From Candidatus Thorarchaeota archaeon (lineage in GTDB: Archaea; Asgardarchaeota; Thorarchaeia; Thorarchaeales; Thorarchaeaceae): DNA of 59,147 nt. Each line of letters opens with the position of its first letter. Position 1 is the stretch's first letter. Shown one piece after another: positions 8,078 through 17,095 of the stretch. The stretch lies in contig JAEOUN010000079.1 in the NCBI GenBank assembly GCA_016839245.1, forward strand, positions 1 through 59,147. The letters are read 5' to 3'. The notes beneath the pieces were generated by a model that saw nothing but the letters and a program-made list of their open reading frames with translations, had not been told where the DNA came from and searched no databases. Both the position numbers and the translations under genes were made by a program.

Positions 8078-11056
8078 TTGAGCCTATTGACTAAGAAGAT
8101 AGGGACTCTCATGCTACTGACGCTGTTCCTTGCGAGCAGTATTGTTTCGATGAGTCCAATTACCAATACAAATGAGCCTGATAATCTGGCTTGTGACATA
8201 GACAATAGCTTCTCAACAGCTGATTCTATGTTGAACATCTCGATACCTTATGTAGACAAACATTATGGTTCGTCAGATGGTATAATTGATCCAACAGAGT
8301 ATGCTATTTGCTATACGGATCCTATCACTGGGGTTAAGTCATACTTCGAACATAATGGTACAATGCTCTATATCGGTCTGGAGTCCTCCACTTCCGGATG
8401 GATTGGAGTTGCTTGGCAAAACTATACAGGTGCTTTTACCTCTACTGGACTCAATAATAGTGATGTTCTTGTAGGATATGTTCCTGGAGAAACAGACACT
8501 GATATTTGGAGAGCTCGTCTTACAGATGCAGTTAGTGTTCATTATATTCTAAGTCTGCGAAATGGGACTGTAATTCAGGAATATGATTATCCTGATAATT
8601 CCTCAACAGATGCGCTTGAAGATATCGGTGCAATACCAATGTATGGTGAAGCAATACTTGGTATGCGCATTGGTGAAATCCGGCATTTTATAATTCCTGC
8701 TGAAGAAGCATATAATGAAACCGGTCACGAACTATACGGTCAAGATCTTGAATACACAATCCAATTGACCAGAATCCTAAGAGGTAGTGTTGAGCGAACA
8801 GAAAATCCTGCTGATGACAGTAATCTTGTCTATAGTGACGAACATGGAACAAGTACTTTCCAACACATAATTGATACAGATCAGTCGCGAGTTATTGCGG
8901 CTAGTGGTTCTGATAATGGCACTAGGACTCAGATCGAGTTTACTCTTTATCTGAATAGCACCGACAATCAGGACATCCCCCTTCTTCAAAATACAACTAT
9001 CACATATCCTTTCGTCTTTATGTTTGGAGATACTGAGGAACTTAACGGTCTTCCTACTCAGCATACTCCCTGGGCTGAACCTGCAAGAGTCCTGTTTGTT
9101 CCAAATTCACCACCTACTATGATATCCGTTAGTCCGACTGAAGGATCAATCATTGAATGGGTGGCTCAGATTAAATTAAACGCAACAAACGACTATGTGC
9201 GAAGGGCGTCTTATCGCATAGATGATTTAGACTGGCATAATCTAGATTACAATTTCTTGACAAGACTTTGGGAGAGTACTGCGGATTTATCTGCACTCGA
9301 TGAAGGCATGCACATTCTAACATTCAATGCGACTGATTCATCAAATATGACTGGTATTCTCGAAGTCAATTTTGAAATTGATCGACCGTTTCAGCCACTT
9401 CTTGGCATGCGCCTTGAAGTCTCTCGAAGTCTGGTTATTACTGCTAGTTATGGATCACGCATTGAAGACATCTTTACTATCTCAAATAACGGTTCGGTTC
9501 CTATAAGCTCCATGGAAGTGTATATGCCTGATAAGTACGAATCCAATTTTCTCTCAATGGTGGCGGAGGATGATGACGGCAACTCATTTCGAATTGTACG
9601 GCTAACTAATGTCGATGGATATATGCATTGGCGAATTCACTTTTCAAAGCAAGTTGGTTTCCAAGAGAGCTACCAGTACACGCTCCTTACCTATATGCAC
9701 TCACTGTTTTGGGTCACCGTACCTTCAGACTATGAATATCGATTGACATTTCTGAAATATCCAGTTGTGCCCTATGTCATTGTTGAAGCATCATTTGCAC
9801 TTGGCTTTGAAGATACTTCAAGCACGGTGGTTCCTACTGAAGTTGAACCTAATGAAGATACAACCAATTTATCTCCATTTACTCTGATCTCCTTCACGAG
9901 TAACCTAAGACTGTATTCAGAAAATATCATAGTGACAAGGTCAACCAAGGTTATTGTTGATGCATGGGGTTGGCTCTCCTATGTAGAAACATTCTCACTT
10001 GAGAACACTGGTAGTGGTTCGGTAAGCACGCTTACGTATGATGTTCCCGCATATGCGACCTCTATCACGATTTATGATAATGTAGGTATTCTAGCATTCT
10101 CTCAGAAAACAACAAGTGGCGATTACAACGTAACTAACACCCTGTCAATCAAATTGGCCAGTGATAGATTTGGGGATAATGGATTCAGTAATGGTTTCAA
10201 ATACACTTTCCATATTGCATATGTGATTCAAGCCAGCGAATATCAAGAACCTGTTGCAGGGGGAATAAAACTTGATGTTCCGATAGGCAAAATGGGTGAT
10301 AATCTCATCACAAGTCATACAATTGATGTTGTCTTCCCAATATCTGTTTCAGCTGTCAGTACAACAGAGAACTGTAGAAAACTCTACGGCGTCTTTGACA
10401 CAATCTACAGATACACCTACTATAATCAGACAGAGAGAAACTCACAATCAATATCTGTGGTCTATCAGGATACAATCGGCGCTTTAGCACGACCAGTACT
10501 ATTCTCACTTATCATCGGTCTTATCGCTGCAGTGTACGTGTCCTATAGAAAGGTAGAGCTACCTGAAGATGTTGTTGGACCTCGAATCGAGGATGAATAC
10601 GAGGACTCAGTAAGTCGTCAAGCTGGTGCTCCTCCTGAATTGCTTAGGGACTTTGCCAATCTATATTCTCGAAAACTATCCCTCAATATGGACCTAGAAA
10701 AACTACAGGATGGTCGAAGGAAAGGAAAAGTCAAAAAACGTGAGTATATGATGCGAGAAAAAGACCTTAAGACACAGATTGAGGATATTGATTCAAAGCT
10801 CCCCTCTGTAAAAGAGGAACTTATACGATATGGTGTTCGATATAGAGAGCTTGTTGCTCAACTTGAACTCCAAGAAGAGAAAATTGAGGGTGCCAAAGCT
10901 GGTCTTCGCCAATTACTTCAACGAAAGAAGAAGCAGAGGATAAGCCGAGTAGCCTTTGAAAAGTCACGTCAGGACTACTTGAAGACTATCCAGAAGGCAA
11001 CAAGTGCAACTGATAGAGTTCTCCTATCAATACAAGAAGAAGCTGGGGACATATAG
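8078..11056 (+). CDS. large surface protein: signal peptide, DOMON-like, FKBP-like insert, single TM, coiled-coil tail
   Basis: This 992-residue protein starts at a TTG with GGTGA seven bases upstream. Residues about 7-27 form a signal peptide. Residues 55-150 resemble a DOMON domain (DGIIDPTEY, then SSTSGWIGVAW). Residues 185-236 look like the C-terminal half of an FKBP-type isomerase (GMRIGEIRHFIIPAEEAY, then YTIQLTRIL). An Ig-like stretch with TFNATDSSNMTG and several beta-rich repeats follow, with many N-x-S/T sequons. A single membrane helix (about 803-824) precedes a roughly 165-residue charged coiled coil predicted to be cytoplasmic. The topology suggests a surface sensor or anchor that couples an external binding domain to the inside. 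Function is unknown; the domain calls are by eye. Confidence 0.75.
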   Translation: MSLLTKKIGTLMLLTLFLASSIVSMSPITNTNEPDNLACDIDNSFSTADSMLNISIPYVDKHYGSSDGIIDPTEYAICYTDPITGVKSYFEHNGTMLYIGLESSTSGWIGVAWQNYTGAFTSTGLNNSDVLVGYVPGETDTDIWRARLTDAVSVHYILSLRNGTVIQEYDYPDNSSTDALEDIGAIPMYGEAILGMRIGEIRHFIIPAEEAYNETGHELYGQDLEYTIQLTRILRGSVERTENPADDSNLVYSDEHGTSTFQHIIDTDQSRVIAASGSDNGTRTQIEFTLYLNSTDNQDIPLLQNTTITYPFVFMFGDTEELNGLPTQHTPWAEPARVLFVPNSPPTMISVSPTEGSIIEWVAQIKLNATNDYVRRASYRIDDLDWHNLDYNFLTRLWESTADLSALDEGMHILTFNATDSSNMTGILEVNFEIDRPFQPLLGMRLEVSRSLVITASYGSRIEDIFTISNNGSVPISSMEVYMPDKYESNFLSMVAEDDDGNSFRIVRLTNVDGYMHWRIHFSKQVGFQESYQYTLLTYMHSLFWVTVPSDYEYRLTFLKYPVVPYVIVEASFALGFEDTSSTVVPTEVEPNEDTTNLSPFTLISFTSNLRLYSENIIVTRSTKVIVDAWGWLSYVETFSLENTGSGSVSTLTYDVPAYATSITIYDNVGILAFSQKTTSGDYNVTNTLSIKLASDRFGDNGFSNGFKYTFHIAYVIQASEYQEPVAGGIKLDVPIGKMGDNLITSHTIDVVFPISVSAVSTTENCRKLYGVFDTIYRYTYYNQTERNSQSISVVYQDTIGALARPVLFSLIIGLIAAVYVSYRKVELPEDVVGPRIEDEYEDSVSRQAGAPPELLRDFANLYSRKLSLNMDLEKLQDGRRKGKVKKREYMMREKDLKTQIEDIDSKLPSVKEELIRYGVRYRELVAQLELQEEKIEGAKAGLRQLLQRKKKQRISRVAFEKSRQDYLKTIQKATSATDRVLLSIQEEAGDI

Positions 11057-11077
11057 ATAGACTTCTAGTCTATCTAT
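11053..11077 (+). terminator. hairpin terminator of the DOMON protein gene
   Basis: Perfect 11-base arms (ATAGATAGACT and AGTCTATCTAT) are separated by TCT. The hairpin overlaps the TAG stop and is followed by a pyrimidine-rich tract CCCTCTCTTTCTT. This fits a transcription end between two same-strand genes. Confidence 0.6.
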
Positions 11078-11177
11078 CCCTCTCTTTCTTACGGAGAACA
11101 ATGTATCTAGAAAACTCCCTCTTAGCAAGTCTTATCTAAGCTGACGTACTCGCTATCTGCCCCAAAAAGTGATAATA

Positions 11178-12032
11178 ATGACAAGTAATGAAAGCCTAGA
11201 TCGTCTAAACGTACGCGCACGAGAACTTATCCCTAATGATACCAAATCACTTGAGATGTATCAATATCTTACAGGACATCCCAAAGTCCAATCATACCTG
11301 CGGTCTGCTAACCGTATGGCTGTTTCTCGTCTTGGTTACACTGATCATGGTCATGTTCACGCAGAAGTAGCAACATGGAATGCTCTCAAAGCCTTTGACA
11401 TCCTTGAAGAAACCTTTCAGCCAAACGTTGTTGCTGAAGGGATTGGTGATATTGATGATGCACGACTTGTTGTCCTAACATCCACTTATCTACATGACAT
11501 TGGAATGGTTGTCCACCGAAATGAGCATAATCAAGCTGCAATCCAACTTGCAGGTCCCATCATTGAACCAAAGCTCATGGACCTTTATGATGATCCTGCG
11601 AAGTCAACAGACATTCTCTCATTTATCTATCATGGCATCTATTCCCATGATGATGATACACAATGCCTTACATTAGAGGCCGGTATCACCAAAATTGGCG
11701 ATGGAGCTGATATGACTAAGGGTCGAACCATAGTACCATTCCAGAAAGGCAAAGTCGATATACATTCGGTAAGTGCAATGGCAATCAATAATGTCATTCT
11801 CGATAAGGGTCCCACTAAGCCATTAAGAATAACAGTGGCTATGGATAATCCTGCAGGAGTATTTCAGGTTCAAGCTGTCCTTGAGAAGAAGATCTCAACC
11901 TCCAGTCTTCAGGATAATGTTGAAATTGAAGTCCTTGTCAATGGTGATAGACTTGTACTCTCGCATGTCAAGAGACTGTTTCGTGTTCAAATGTCAAACT
12001 CTGGCGACCCCTTAAATGTAAAAGAGAGGTAG
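11178..12032 (+). CDS. HD-domain metal-dependent phosphohydrolase-like protein
   Basis: This 284-residue protein has HD-superfamily motifs: DHGHVHAEVATWNALKAF near residue 55, TYLHDIGMVVHRNEHNQAA near residue 105 (the HD dyad is His-Asp in LHDIG), and YSHDDDTQ near residue 160. A later Asp in KIGDGADMTKGR completes a plausible metal site. The C-terminal 100 residues lack known motifs. HD proteins hydrolyse nucleotides, cyclic nucleotides or other phosphoesters; the substrate here is unknown. The frame is open from a GTG at 11169, but the ATG at 11178 is a better start. It is preceded by a terminator hairpin, so it is likely an independent transcript. Confidence 0.8.
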   Translation: MTSNESLDRLNVRARELIPNDTKSLEMYQYLTGHPKVQSYLRSANRMAVSRLGYTDHGHVHAEVATWNALKAFDILEETFQPNVVAEGIGDIDDARLVVLTSTYLHDIGMVVHRNEHNQAAIQLAGPIIEPKLMDLYDDPAKSTDILSFIYHGIYSHDDDTQCLTLEAGITKIGDGADMTKGRTIVPFQKGKVDIHSVSAMAINNVILDKGPTKPLRITVAMDNPAGVFQVQAVLEKKISTSSLQDNVEIEVLVNGDRLVLSHVKRLFRVQMSNSGDPLNVKER

Positions 12033-12139
12033 ATGTTCTACACTCATAATTCTTTCAAGAGCAAGTTGTGATAATCCCATGAGGATCTAGTCCTCTCTCA
12101 AGGATGTATCTCCTCATCATTATACACAATATATCATAC

Positions 12140-12718
12140 TTAATGTAACATCTCTCTTGACTTAAGTTTCCATACTCCAATCAGACATAGCACCAATGTC
12201 ACAGGGAGAATCACGAAAAAAATCCAGAACTGCGGGGTGTAAATTGGATTCCAGTACATATAACCAAAAAAGACAGTCAAAGTGCTTGTTTCGTTCCAGT
12301 ATCCCAAGGTGTTATTGGCGAATACTTTGAACTGAAACTCGCCGCCTCCAGGAGCTGACCAAGTGAGATTGCCTTCATATCTTCCGCGAAACTTGTCTCC
12401 TTCCACTAATACTGTAGTTCTGTTCCGCCATTCGTCATCGTAACTCCATTTAAACCGAAAAATCACTGAGTCAATCCCACGAGAATCATTGACCCAAATC
12501 CTTCTATCGTAAATCTCCTTACTCTGACCAGTGTATGCTCCGTCAATGAATAGAGTAACGTTTGAATCTTGGTACCAATCGATGCTAGGCCCAGATTCTG
12601 AGGAGTCCAAACTATGGATGGTTATTGCAGTGGCTTGGCTACAAGATACCAGTACACTCGTTAAGACGAGATATAGGAGAATGATGACAACGTTCTGACT
12701 AGTCAATCGTGATTTCAT
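12140..12718 (-). CDS. small exported membrane-anchored protein, unknown function
   Basis: The protein has an N-terminal hydrophobic signal (VVIILLYLVLTSVLVSC), an extracellular domain of about 125 residues rich in aromatics and N-x-S/T sequons (SNVTLF, NDSRG, RNRTTV, GNLTWS), and one C-terminal membrane helix (FWIFFVILPVTLVLCLIGVW) followed by a short basic tail. The external part looks like a single beta-sandwich (Ig/FN3-like), but I do not recognise a family. The frame is open to 12742; I chose the ATG at 12718 because it starts just before the signal peptide. It stands alone, convergent with the HD-domain gene. Confidence 0.65.
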   Translation of the reverse strand: MKSRLTSQNVVIILLYLVLTSVLVSCSQATAITIHSLDSSESGPSIDWYQDSNVTLFIDGAYTGQSKEIYDRRIWVNDSRGIDSVIFRFKWSYDDEWRNRTTVLVEGDKFRGRYEGNLTWSAPGGGEFQFKVFANNTLGYWNETSTLTVFFGYMYWNPIYTPQFWIFFVILPVTLVLCLIGVWKLKSREMLH

Positions 12719-12894
12719 TCCTGTCCACGCCTCCTCTCTCAATCTCGTTAACTAATCAGTACCTCTGCTGAAAATAATATATGCTTTTCGACCACTGTCT
12801 AATTCAGCACATGTTAAGGAAAATATCAGACTAATACAAGTAGCATCATCAAAACCAATTAGTACGTGGATCCTAAGACTTGAGGATAAAAATG

Positions 12895-12970
12895 TGGTAG
12901 CCCCGCCAGGATTTGAACCTAGGTCTGAGAGGCCAAAACCCTCAATGCTGGACCACTACACCACGGGGCT
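12895..12970 (-). tRNA. tRNA-Gln (anticodon UUG), intronless, CCA encoded
   Basis: On the minus strand AGCCCCG (12970-12964) pairs perfectly with CGGGGCT, followed by discriminator A and an encoded CCA at 12897-12895. The anticodon stem is GAGGG/CTCTC and the loop TTTTGGC, giving anticodon UUG. The T-arm has the standard TTCAAAT loop. Unlike the three other tRNA genes in the window it has no insert, so it is a useful internal control. Confidence 0.95.
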
Positions 12971-12978
12971 ATATTTTA

Positions 12979-13290
12979 CTATGCAAGTCCGAATGGTAAA
13001 CCATTCTTCAATATGTCGGTTGGGATGTTCTCCTTCCATCTCTCAAGGAAGGCTGTCTCTTCGATACGTTGTTTTCCTTCCAATCGAAGATCATCAGGAA
13101 GCATACATGCTATACCATCGATGACTGGATACCATCTTCCACATTTTGGGCATCTGATCAGCGCCTCGTCAATCTCTTCGACATTTTCCTCGTCCTCAAT
13201 GGTATGTGATTTGTAGATCTCTAGTGTAAGTTCACTTCTACAGTCACTTATTGGACAAGCTAGAATGTCCATGAGCCAGCGTTTCATCAT
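12979..13290 (-). CDS. Trm112 family zinc-ribbon protein
   Basis: This 103-residue protein begins MMKRWLMDILACPIS and carries the Trm112-type fold: an N-terminal Cys (LACPISDC), then IRCPKCGRWYPVIDGIACML. Trm112 is the activating partner of several methyltransferases acting on tRNA, rRNA and release factors, and archaeal versions serve multiple partners. The gene lies head to head with gcvPA and its 3' end is nine bases from the tRNA-Gln gene. No methyltransferase is adjacent, which is normal for a shared hub. The start may be either of the first two Met codons. Confidence 0.85.
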   Translation of the reverse strand: MMKRWLMDILACPISDCRSELTLEIYKSHTIEDEENVEEIDEALIRCPKCGRWYPVIDGIACMLPDDLRLEGKQRIEETAFLERWKENIPTDILKNGLPFGLA

Positions 13291-13429
13291 TGGTCACTCC
13301 TATGCCTCTCTGTCGTTTCATCGCAAGCAGTTAAAAATCATTCTAGCAATGTGGATTTTTGTCAGACCCAAAAGCTATATTGGCGGAATGAATTCTCTGC
13401 AAAAACATGAACAGATGGAGACGAGTGTG

Positions 13430-14836
13430 ATGGAGTACAGACATCCTTGGATACCAATCACCAAAGCAACTGAGAAAGAGATGTTACTCTCTCTCGGAAA
13501 AAAGAATCTGGATGAATTGTTCTGCAACATCCCTGAGCAATTCAGAGTCAAGGAAAATCTGAAGCTTCCTGATTCCCATACAGAGTTCGAGGTGACTCAG
13601 AGGATATTAGAGCTTACAGGAAAGAATAGACCAGCGTATGATGGATCTGTGTTCTTGGGAGCTGGCGTAGGCCTACATTATATACCTGCAATTGTCCCTG
13701 CTCTTGCAAACAGATCAGAATTTGTGACCTCTTATACCAGTTATCAGGCTGAAATTAGTCAAGGTATGCTGCAGACGCTCTTTGAGTATCAGAGTCTACT
13801 TGCTGAGATTCTTCAGATTGATGTTGTGAACTCGTCAATGTATGATATGGCAACAGCTGTTGCTGAGGCTGCTCGAATGACAGCACGGGTAAACAAGAAA
13901 CGCTCTAAATTCCTTGTACCGAGTACAATGAATCCTGAACACTACAAGGTCATTCATACCTATACTGAACCTGCTGATATTGAAGTTATCAAGGTCGATC
14001 ATGATAGGAAGACTGGACTTATGAATCTCTCAGACTTGCAATCAAAGATGGATGATGAAGTTGCTGGAGTATATGTAGAAAATCCTTCTCATCTCGGATT
14101 CATCGAAACGCAAGTCGATGAGATAGCTAAGATTGTACATGACAACGATGCACTGTTTGTTGCAGGAGTCGATGTCTTATCTCTTGGTATCTTACGACCG
14201 CCTGGTGAATATGATGCTGATATCGTAGTGGCTGAGGGACAGTACTTAGGGTCTCCGGTCAGTTATGGAGGACCATTACTTGGTATCTTTGGTTGCAAGA
14301 ATGATAGAAAACTGGTCTATCAGATGCCTGGTCGTCTTGTAGGAATGACACGGACTGAACAGGAACCCTATGAAACAGGTTATGTCCTCACTCTTAGTCC
14401 GAGAGAGCAGCATATTCGTAGAGAGAAGGCCACAAGTAATATCTGTTCAAATCAAGCATTGGCTGCAGTAACTGCAGCGATCTACATGTCTACTCTTGGA
14501 CCGAGCGGCATAAAGAATCTGGGTGAAACCATTGTACTAAAGGCAAATTATGCAGCTCAGAGTCTCAATCATCTTGAGGGTGTAACCGCGCCATCAATTG
14601 GTGAATTCATCTGGAAAGAATTCGTTGTCCGATTCGAGAATGGCCTTACTGCTAAACAGGTCCATAAAGGTCTCTTGCAACGTGGTCTTCAAGGTGGAGT
14701 TGTATTGACAGAAGAATTTCCAGAGCTTGGAGAGTCCATGCTCTTCTGCGTAACTGAAATTCATAGTAAACAAGCTATCGATCGTCTTGTCACTGCGATA
14801 GAGGAAATTGTTTCATCAGGGGGTGTTGTCAAATGA
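13430..14836 (+). CDS. gcvPA: glycine dehydrogenase (decarboxylating) subunit 1, P-protein alpha
   Basis: This is the first half of the split glycine cleavage P-protein, which decarboxylates glycine and passes the aminomethyl group to lipoylated H protein. Recognisable stretches are FLGAGVGLHYIPAIVPAL, TSYTSYQAEISQGMLQTLFEYQS and AEGQYLGSPVSYGGPLLGIF. The frame is open well upstream (from 13265), but the ATG at 13430 gives the family-typical MEYRHPWIP start with GGAG nine bases before it, leaving 468 residues, the normal length. It overlaps gcvPB by four bases. No gcvH or gcvT genes are in the window. Confidence 0.93.
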   Translation: MEYRHPWIPITKATEKEMLLSLGKKNLDELFCNIPEQFRVKENLKLPDSHTEFEVTQRILELTGKNRPAYDGSVFLGAGVGLHYIPAIVPALANRSEFVTSYTSYQAEISQGMLQTLFEYQSLLAEILQIDVVNSSMYDMATAVAEAARMTARVNKKRSKFLVPSTMNPEHYKVIHTYTEPADIEVIKVDHDRKTGLMNLSDLQSKMDDEVAGVYVENPSHLGFIETQVDEIAKIVHDNDALFVAGVDVLSLGILRPPGEYDADIVVAEGQYLGSPVSYGGPLLGIFGCKNDRKLVYQMPGRLVGMTRTEQEPYETGYVLTLSPREQHIRREKATSNICSNQALAAVTAAIYMSTLGPSGIKNLGETIVLKANYAAQSLNHLEGVTAPSIGEFIWKEFVVRFENGLTAKQVHKGLLQRGLQGGVVLTEEFPELGESMLFCVTEIHSKQAIDRLVTAIEEIVSSGGVVK

Positions 14837-16404
14837 GTAATCAAGGTTCGATTGACAAAAACTCACGTCAGGCAAAGTGGGATGAGCCGCTCCTCTTTGA
14901 TAGAACCAATCCTGGAGTCATCTCTCACCTCTTTCCAACTGCTGAAGACGATATAAAGAAGCAAATCGGAACACTCGACAAGGTATTACCTGCAAGGATG
15001 CTACGAAAGGAAGCACCTAAGCTTCCTGAAATATCTGAACCTGCAATAATCCGACACTATACTCGACTCTCACAGATGAACTATGCAGTGAGTCTAGGTA
15101 CTTATCCTCTTGGTAGCTGTACAATGAAATATAATCCTGAACAGAATAATTGGGCTGCCTCTCAATTAGGCTTTTCGTGGCTCCATCCCTTGCAAGATGT
15201 TTCATCAGCTCAGGGCTCTCTTGAATTAATGTGGGAACTTGAGCAATGGCTGGGCGAATTAACAGGAATGGATGCTGTCACACTTCAACCTGCTGCTGGT
15301 GCACAAGGAGAATGGACTGGCGTGATGATGATACGTGAGTATCACCGTTGTGTGACTAAAGAGTGCGAACAGCGAAATGAGATGCTTATTCCTGATGCTG
15401 CTCATGGTACAAATCCTGCCTCAGCTGCGATGGCTGGATATAAGGTCGTTGTACTCCCCTCAAGCAAAGAAGGGCTTGTTGATATTGATGCATTAAAGAG
15501 TGCGGCTGGTCCAAATACTGCCGGTCTTATGCTTACTAATCCTAACACAATTGGCGTGTTTGAAAAAGGCATTGGGGAAATCTCGGGTATTGTACATGAT
15601 GCAGGTGGTTTAGTGTATTATGATGGTGCCAACTTCAACGCAATCATGCACAAAGTACGTCCTGGTGACATGGGTTTTGATGTGGTCCACTTGAACCTAC
15701 ACAAGACCTTCTCCACACCTCATGGTGGCGGTGGTCCTGGAGCTGGTCCCGTAGGAGTAAAGGCGAAACTTGCTGAATTTCTACCAGTTCCACGAATAGT
15801 GAAGAAAGATGATGGTACCTTCGATTTAGACTACAATTTACCAAGGTCAATTGGTAAAGTAAAGTCATTCTATGGTAATTTTGGTGTCCTTGTACGAGCG
15901 TATGCATACGCATATTCTCTTGGAAGGGAGGGTCTCAAACGCTCCTCTGAGATTGCTGTGTTGAATGCAAATTACATTGCTCATCATGTAAGAAAAATTC
16001 CCGGTTTTACATTACCATATTCACAAGACGCCCCTCGAATGCACGAATGTGTGATTTCTGCGGAGGAATTAAAGGAATCAACTGGAGTGACTGCTATGAA
16101 TGTGGCAAAGCGCCTGCTTGATTTTGGCATCCACGCTCCAACCGTTTATTTTCCACTCATAGTGCCAGAAGCGCTCATGATTGAACCAACAGAAACAGAA
16201 TCCAAACAAGAACTTGATTACTTCATTGAAGCACTTCGGCAGATCTCAAAAGAAGCCCATGAGAATCCTGATATCGTAAAGAATGCACCTCACTCAACAG
16301 CAATTCGTCTTCTAGATGAATACAGGTCAGCTCACCCAAAGACCATGACTTTATCCTATAAGATGTACCAGGAACGATTAGCAAGTGGAGATTATGAGGA
16401 ATGA
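14833..16404 (+). CDS. gcvPB: glycine dehydrogenase (decarboxylating) subunit 2, P-protein beta
   Basis: This 523-residue protein is the PLP-binding half of the split P-protein. The active-site Lys is in HLNLHKTFSTPHGGGGPGAG, the family signature. Other landmarks are LGSCTMKYNP, QPAAGAQGEWTGVMMIREYH and IPDAAHGTNPASAAMAGYKV. It is coupled to gcvPA by a four-base overlap and overlaps the LpdD-like gene downstream by four bases. The archaeal enzyme could run in the glycine synthase direction for C1 assimilation or in glycine catabolism; the sequence does not show which. Confidence 0.95.
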   Translation: MSNQGSIDKNSRQAKWDEPLLFDRTNPGVISHLFPTAEDDIKKQIGTLDKVLPARMLRKEAPKLPEISEPAIIRHYTRLSQMNYAVSLGTYPLGSCTMKYNPEQNNWAASQLGFSWLHPLQDVSSAQGSLELMWELEQWLGELTGMDAVTLQPAAGAQGEWTGVMMIREYHRCVTKECEQRNEMLIPDAAHGTNPASAAMAGYKVVVLPSSKEGLVDIDALKSAAGPNTAGLMLTNPNTIGVFEKGIGEISGIVHDAGGLVYYDGANFNAIMHKVRPGDMGFDVVHLNLHKTFSTPHGGGGPGAGPVGVKAKLAEFLPVPRIVKKDDGTFDLDYNLPRSIGKVKSFYGNFGVLVRAYAYAYSLGREGLKRSSEIAVLNANYIAHHVRKIPGFTLPYSQDAPRMHECVISAEELKESTGVTAMNVAKRLLDFGIHAPTVYFPLIVPEALMIEPTETESKQELDYFIEALRQISKEAHENPDIVKNAPHSTAIRLLDEYRSAHPKTMTLSYKMYQERLASGDYEE

Positions 16405-16772
16405 ATCTGAAAAAAGAGGCTGGTCGTCATACAATCTATCTTGAGACCAGCGATATTGGAAAGGACCTCTTAGTATCAATTCATGGTGGTGATGAACACC
16501 ATATTGGAGGAGTTGCTATAGCTTACATTGCACAAAGTCACTATAGGGATGCATCTACTGTCAGTGTAAGCACCCTCACTTTTCCAGGTCATAAGGATTA
16601 CATTATTGCCAACTCTGCAGCTGAGAAGATATGCAAATCACTCGAACGACAAACAGTCGTTATAGTGGGTATTCACTATGAGGATGCAACAAAAGATGAG
16701 ATTACAGCAATTATTGAAGCAGTCAACAAGCTTGTTGACGAACTAATTTCTCTCTATCAAAAGGCTGAATAA
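16401..16772 (+). CDS. LpdD-like (prenylated-flavin chaperone domain) protein
   Basis: This 123-residue single-domain protein resembles the small LpdD family associated with UbiD-type decarboxylases. The pattern is RHTIYLETSDIGKDLLVSIH, then a HIGGVAIA segment, FPGHKD, and VGIHYEDATKDEI near the end. LpdD is proposed to handle prenylated FMN. It overlaps gcvPB by four bases and is followed 31 bases later by a MoaD/ThiS-like gene. No UbiD or UbiX is visible, so a role with prenyl-FMN here is uncertain. The family identification is from remembered sequence pattern only. Confidence 0.6.
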   Translation: MNLKKEAGRHTIYLETSDIGKDLLVSIHGGDEHHIGGVAIAYIAQSHYRDASTVSVSTLTFPGHKDYIIANSAAEKICKSLERQTVVIVGIHYEDATKDEITAIIEAVNKLVDELISLYQKAE

Positions 16773-16803
16773 CACACCTTGAAAGCAATCATCGTGGATA
16801 CAA

Positions 16804-17085
16804 TTGCTCGTCAGATTCAAAGCATTTGGAACAATACGTCAACATCTTGGAAAAAAGATCGTAGAGGTAAATGTTCCTGAGAGCTCAACTGTTTTCGATG
16901 TAATTCAAGCAGTCATAGAGCTTGGAAACTCCTCTCTTCATGGAATAATTATGGAGCAAGGAGAGATTAGTGGAAATCTGATAGTACTTCTCAACAAGAG
17001 AGATGTGTCCACTCTGGGTGGTGTGGGTATCTTAGTAAACAAGGGTGACGAGATTGCCTTACTCCCTCATGTTCAGGGAGGTTAG
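16804..17085 (+). CDS. MoaD/ThiS-type beta-grasp sulfur carrier protein
   Basis: This 93-residue ubiquitin-like fold protein begins LVRFKAFGTIRQHLGKK and ends in the diagnostic Gly-Gly (LPHVQGG), the site that is adenylated and thiocarboxylated. It also has the NLIVLLNKRDV and LVNKGDEIALLP strands of MoaD-like proteins. It could serve molybdopterin synthesis, tRNA thiolation or a SAMP-like role. It is followed ten bases later by a tRNA methylthiotransferase, so a tRNA sulfur role is an attractive guess. The start is a TTG; the upstream GTGGA is a weak SD. Confidence 0.85.
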   Translation: MLVRFKAFGTIRQHLGKKIVEVNVPESSTVFDVIQAVIELGNSSLHGIIMEQGEISGNLIVLLNKRDVSTLGGVGILVNKGDEIALLPHVQGG

Positions 17086-17095
17086 GTGATTCAAG

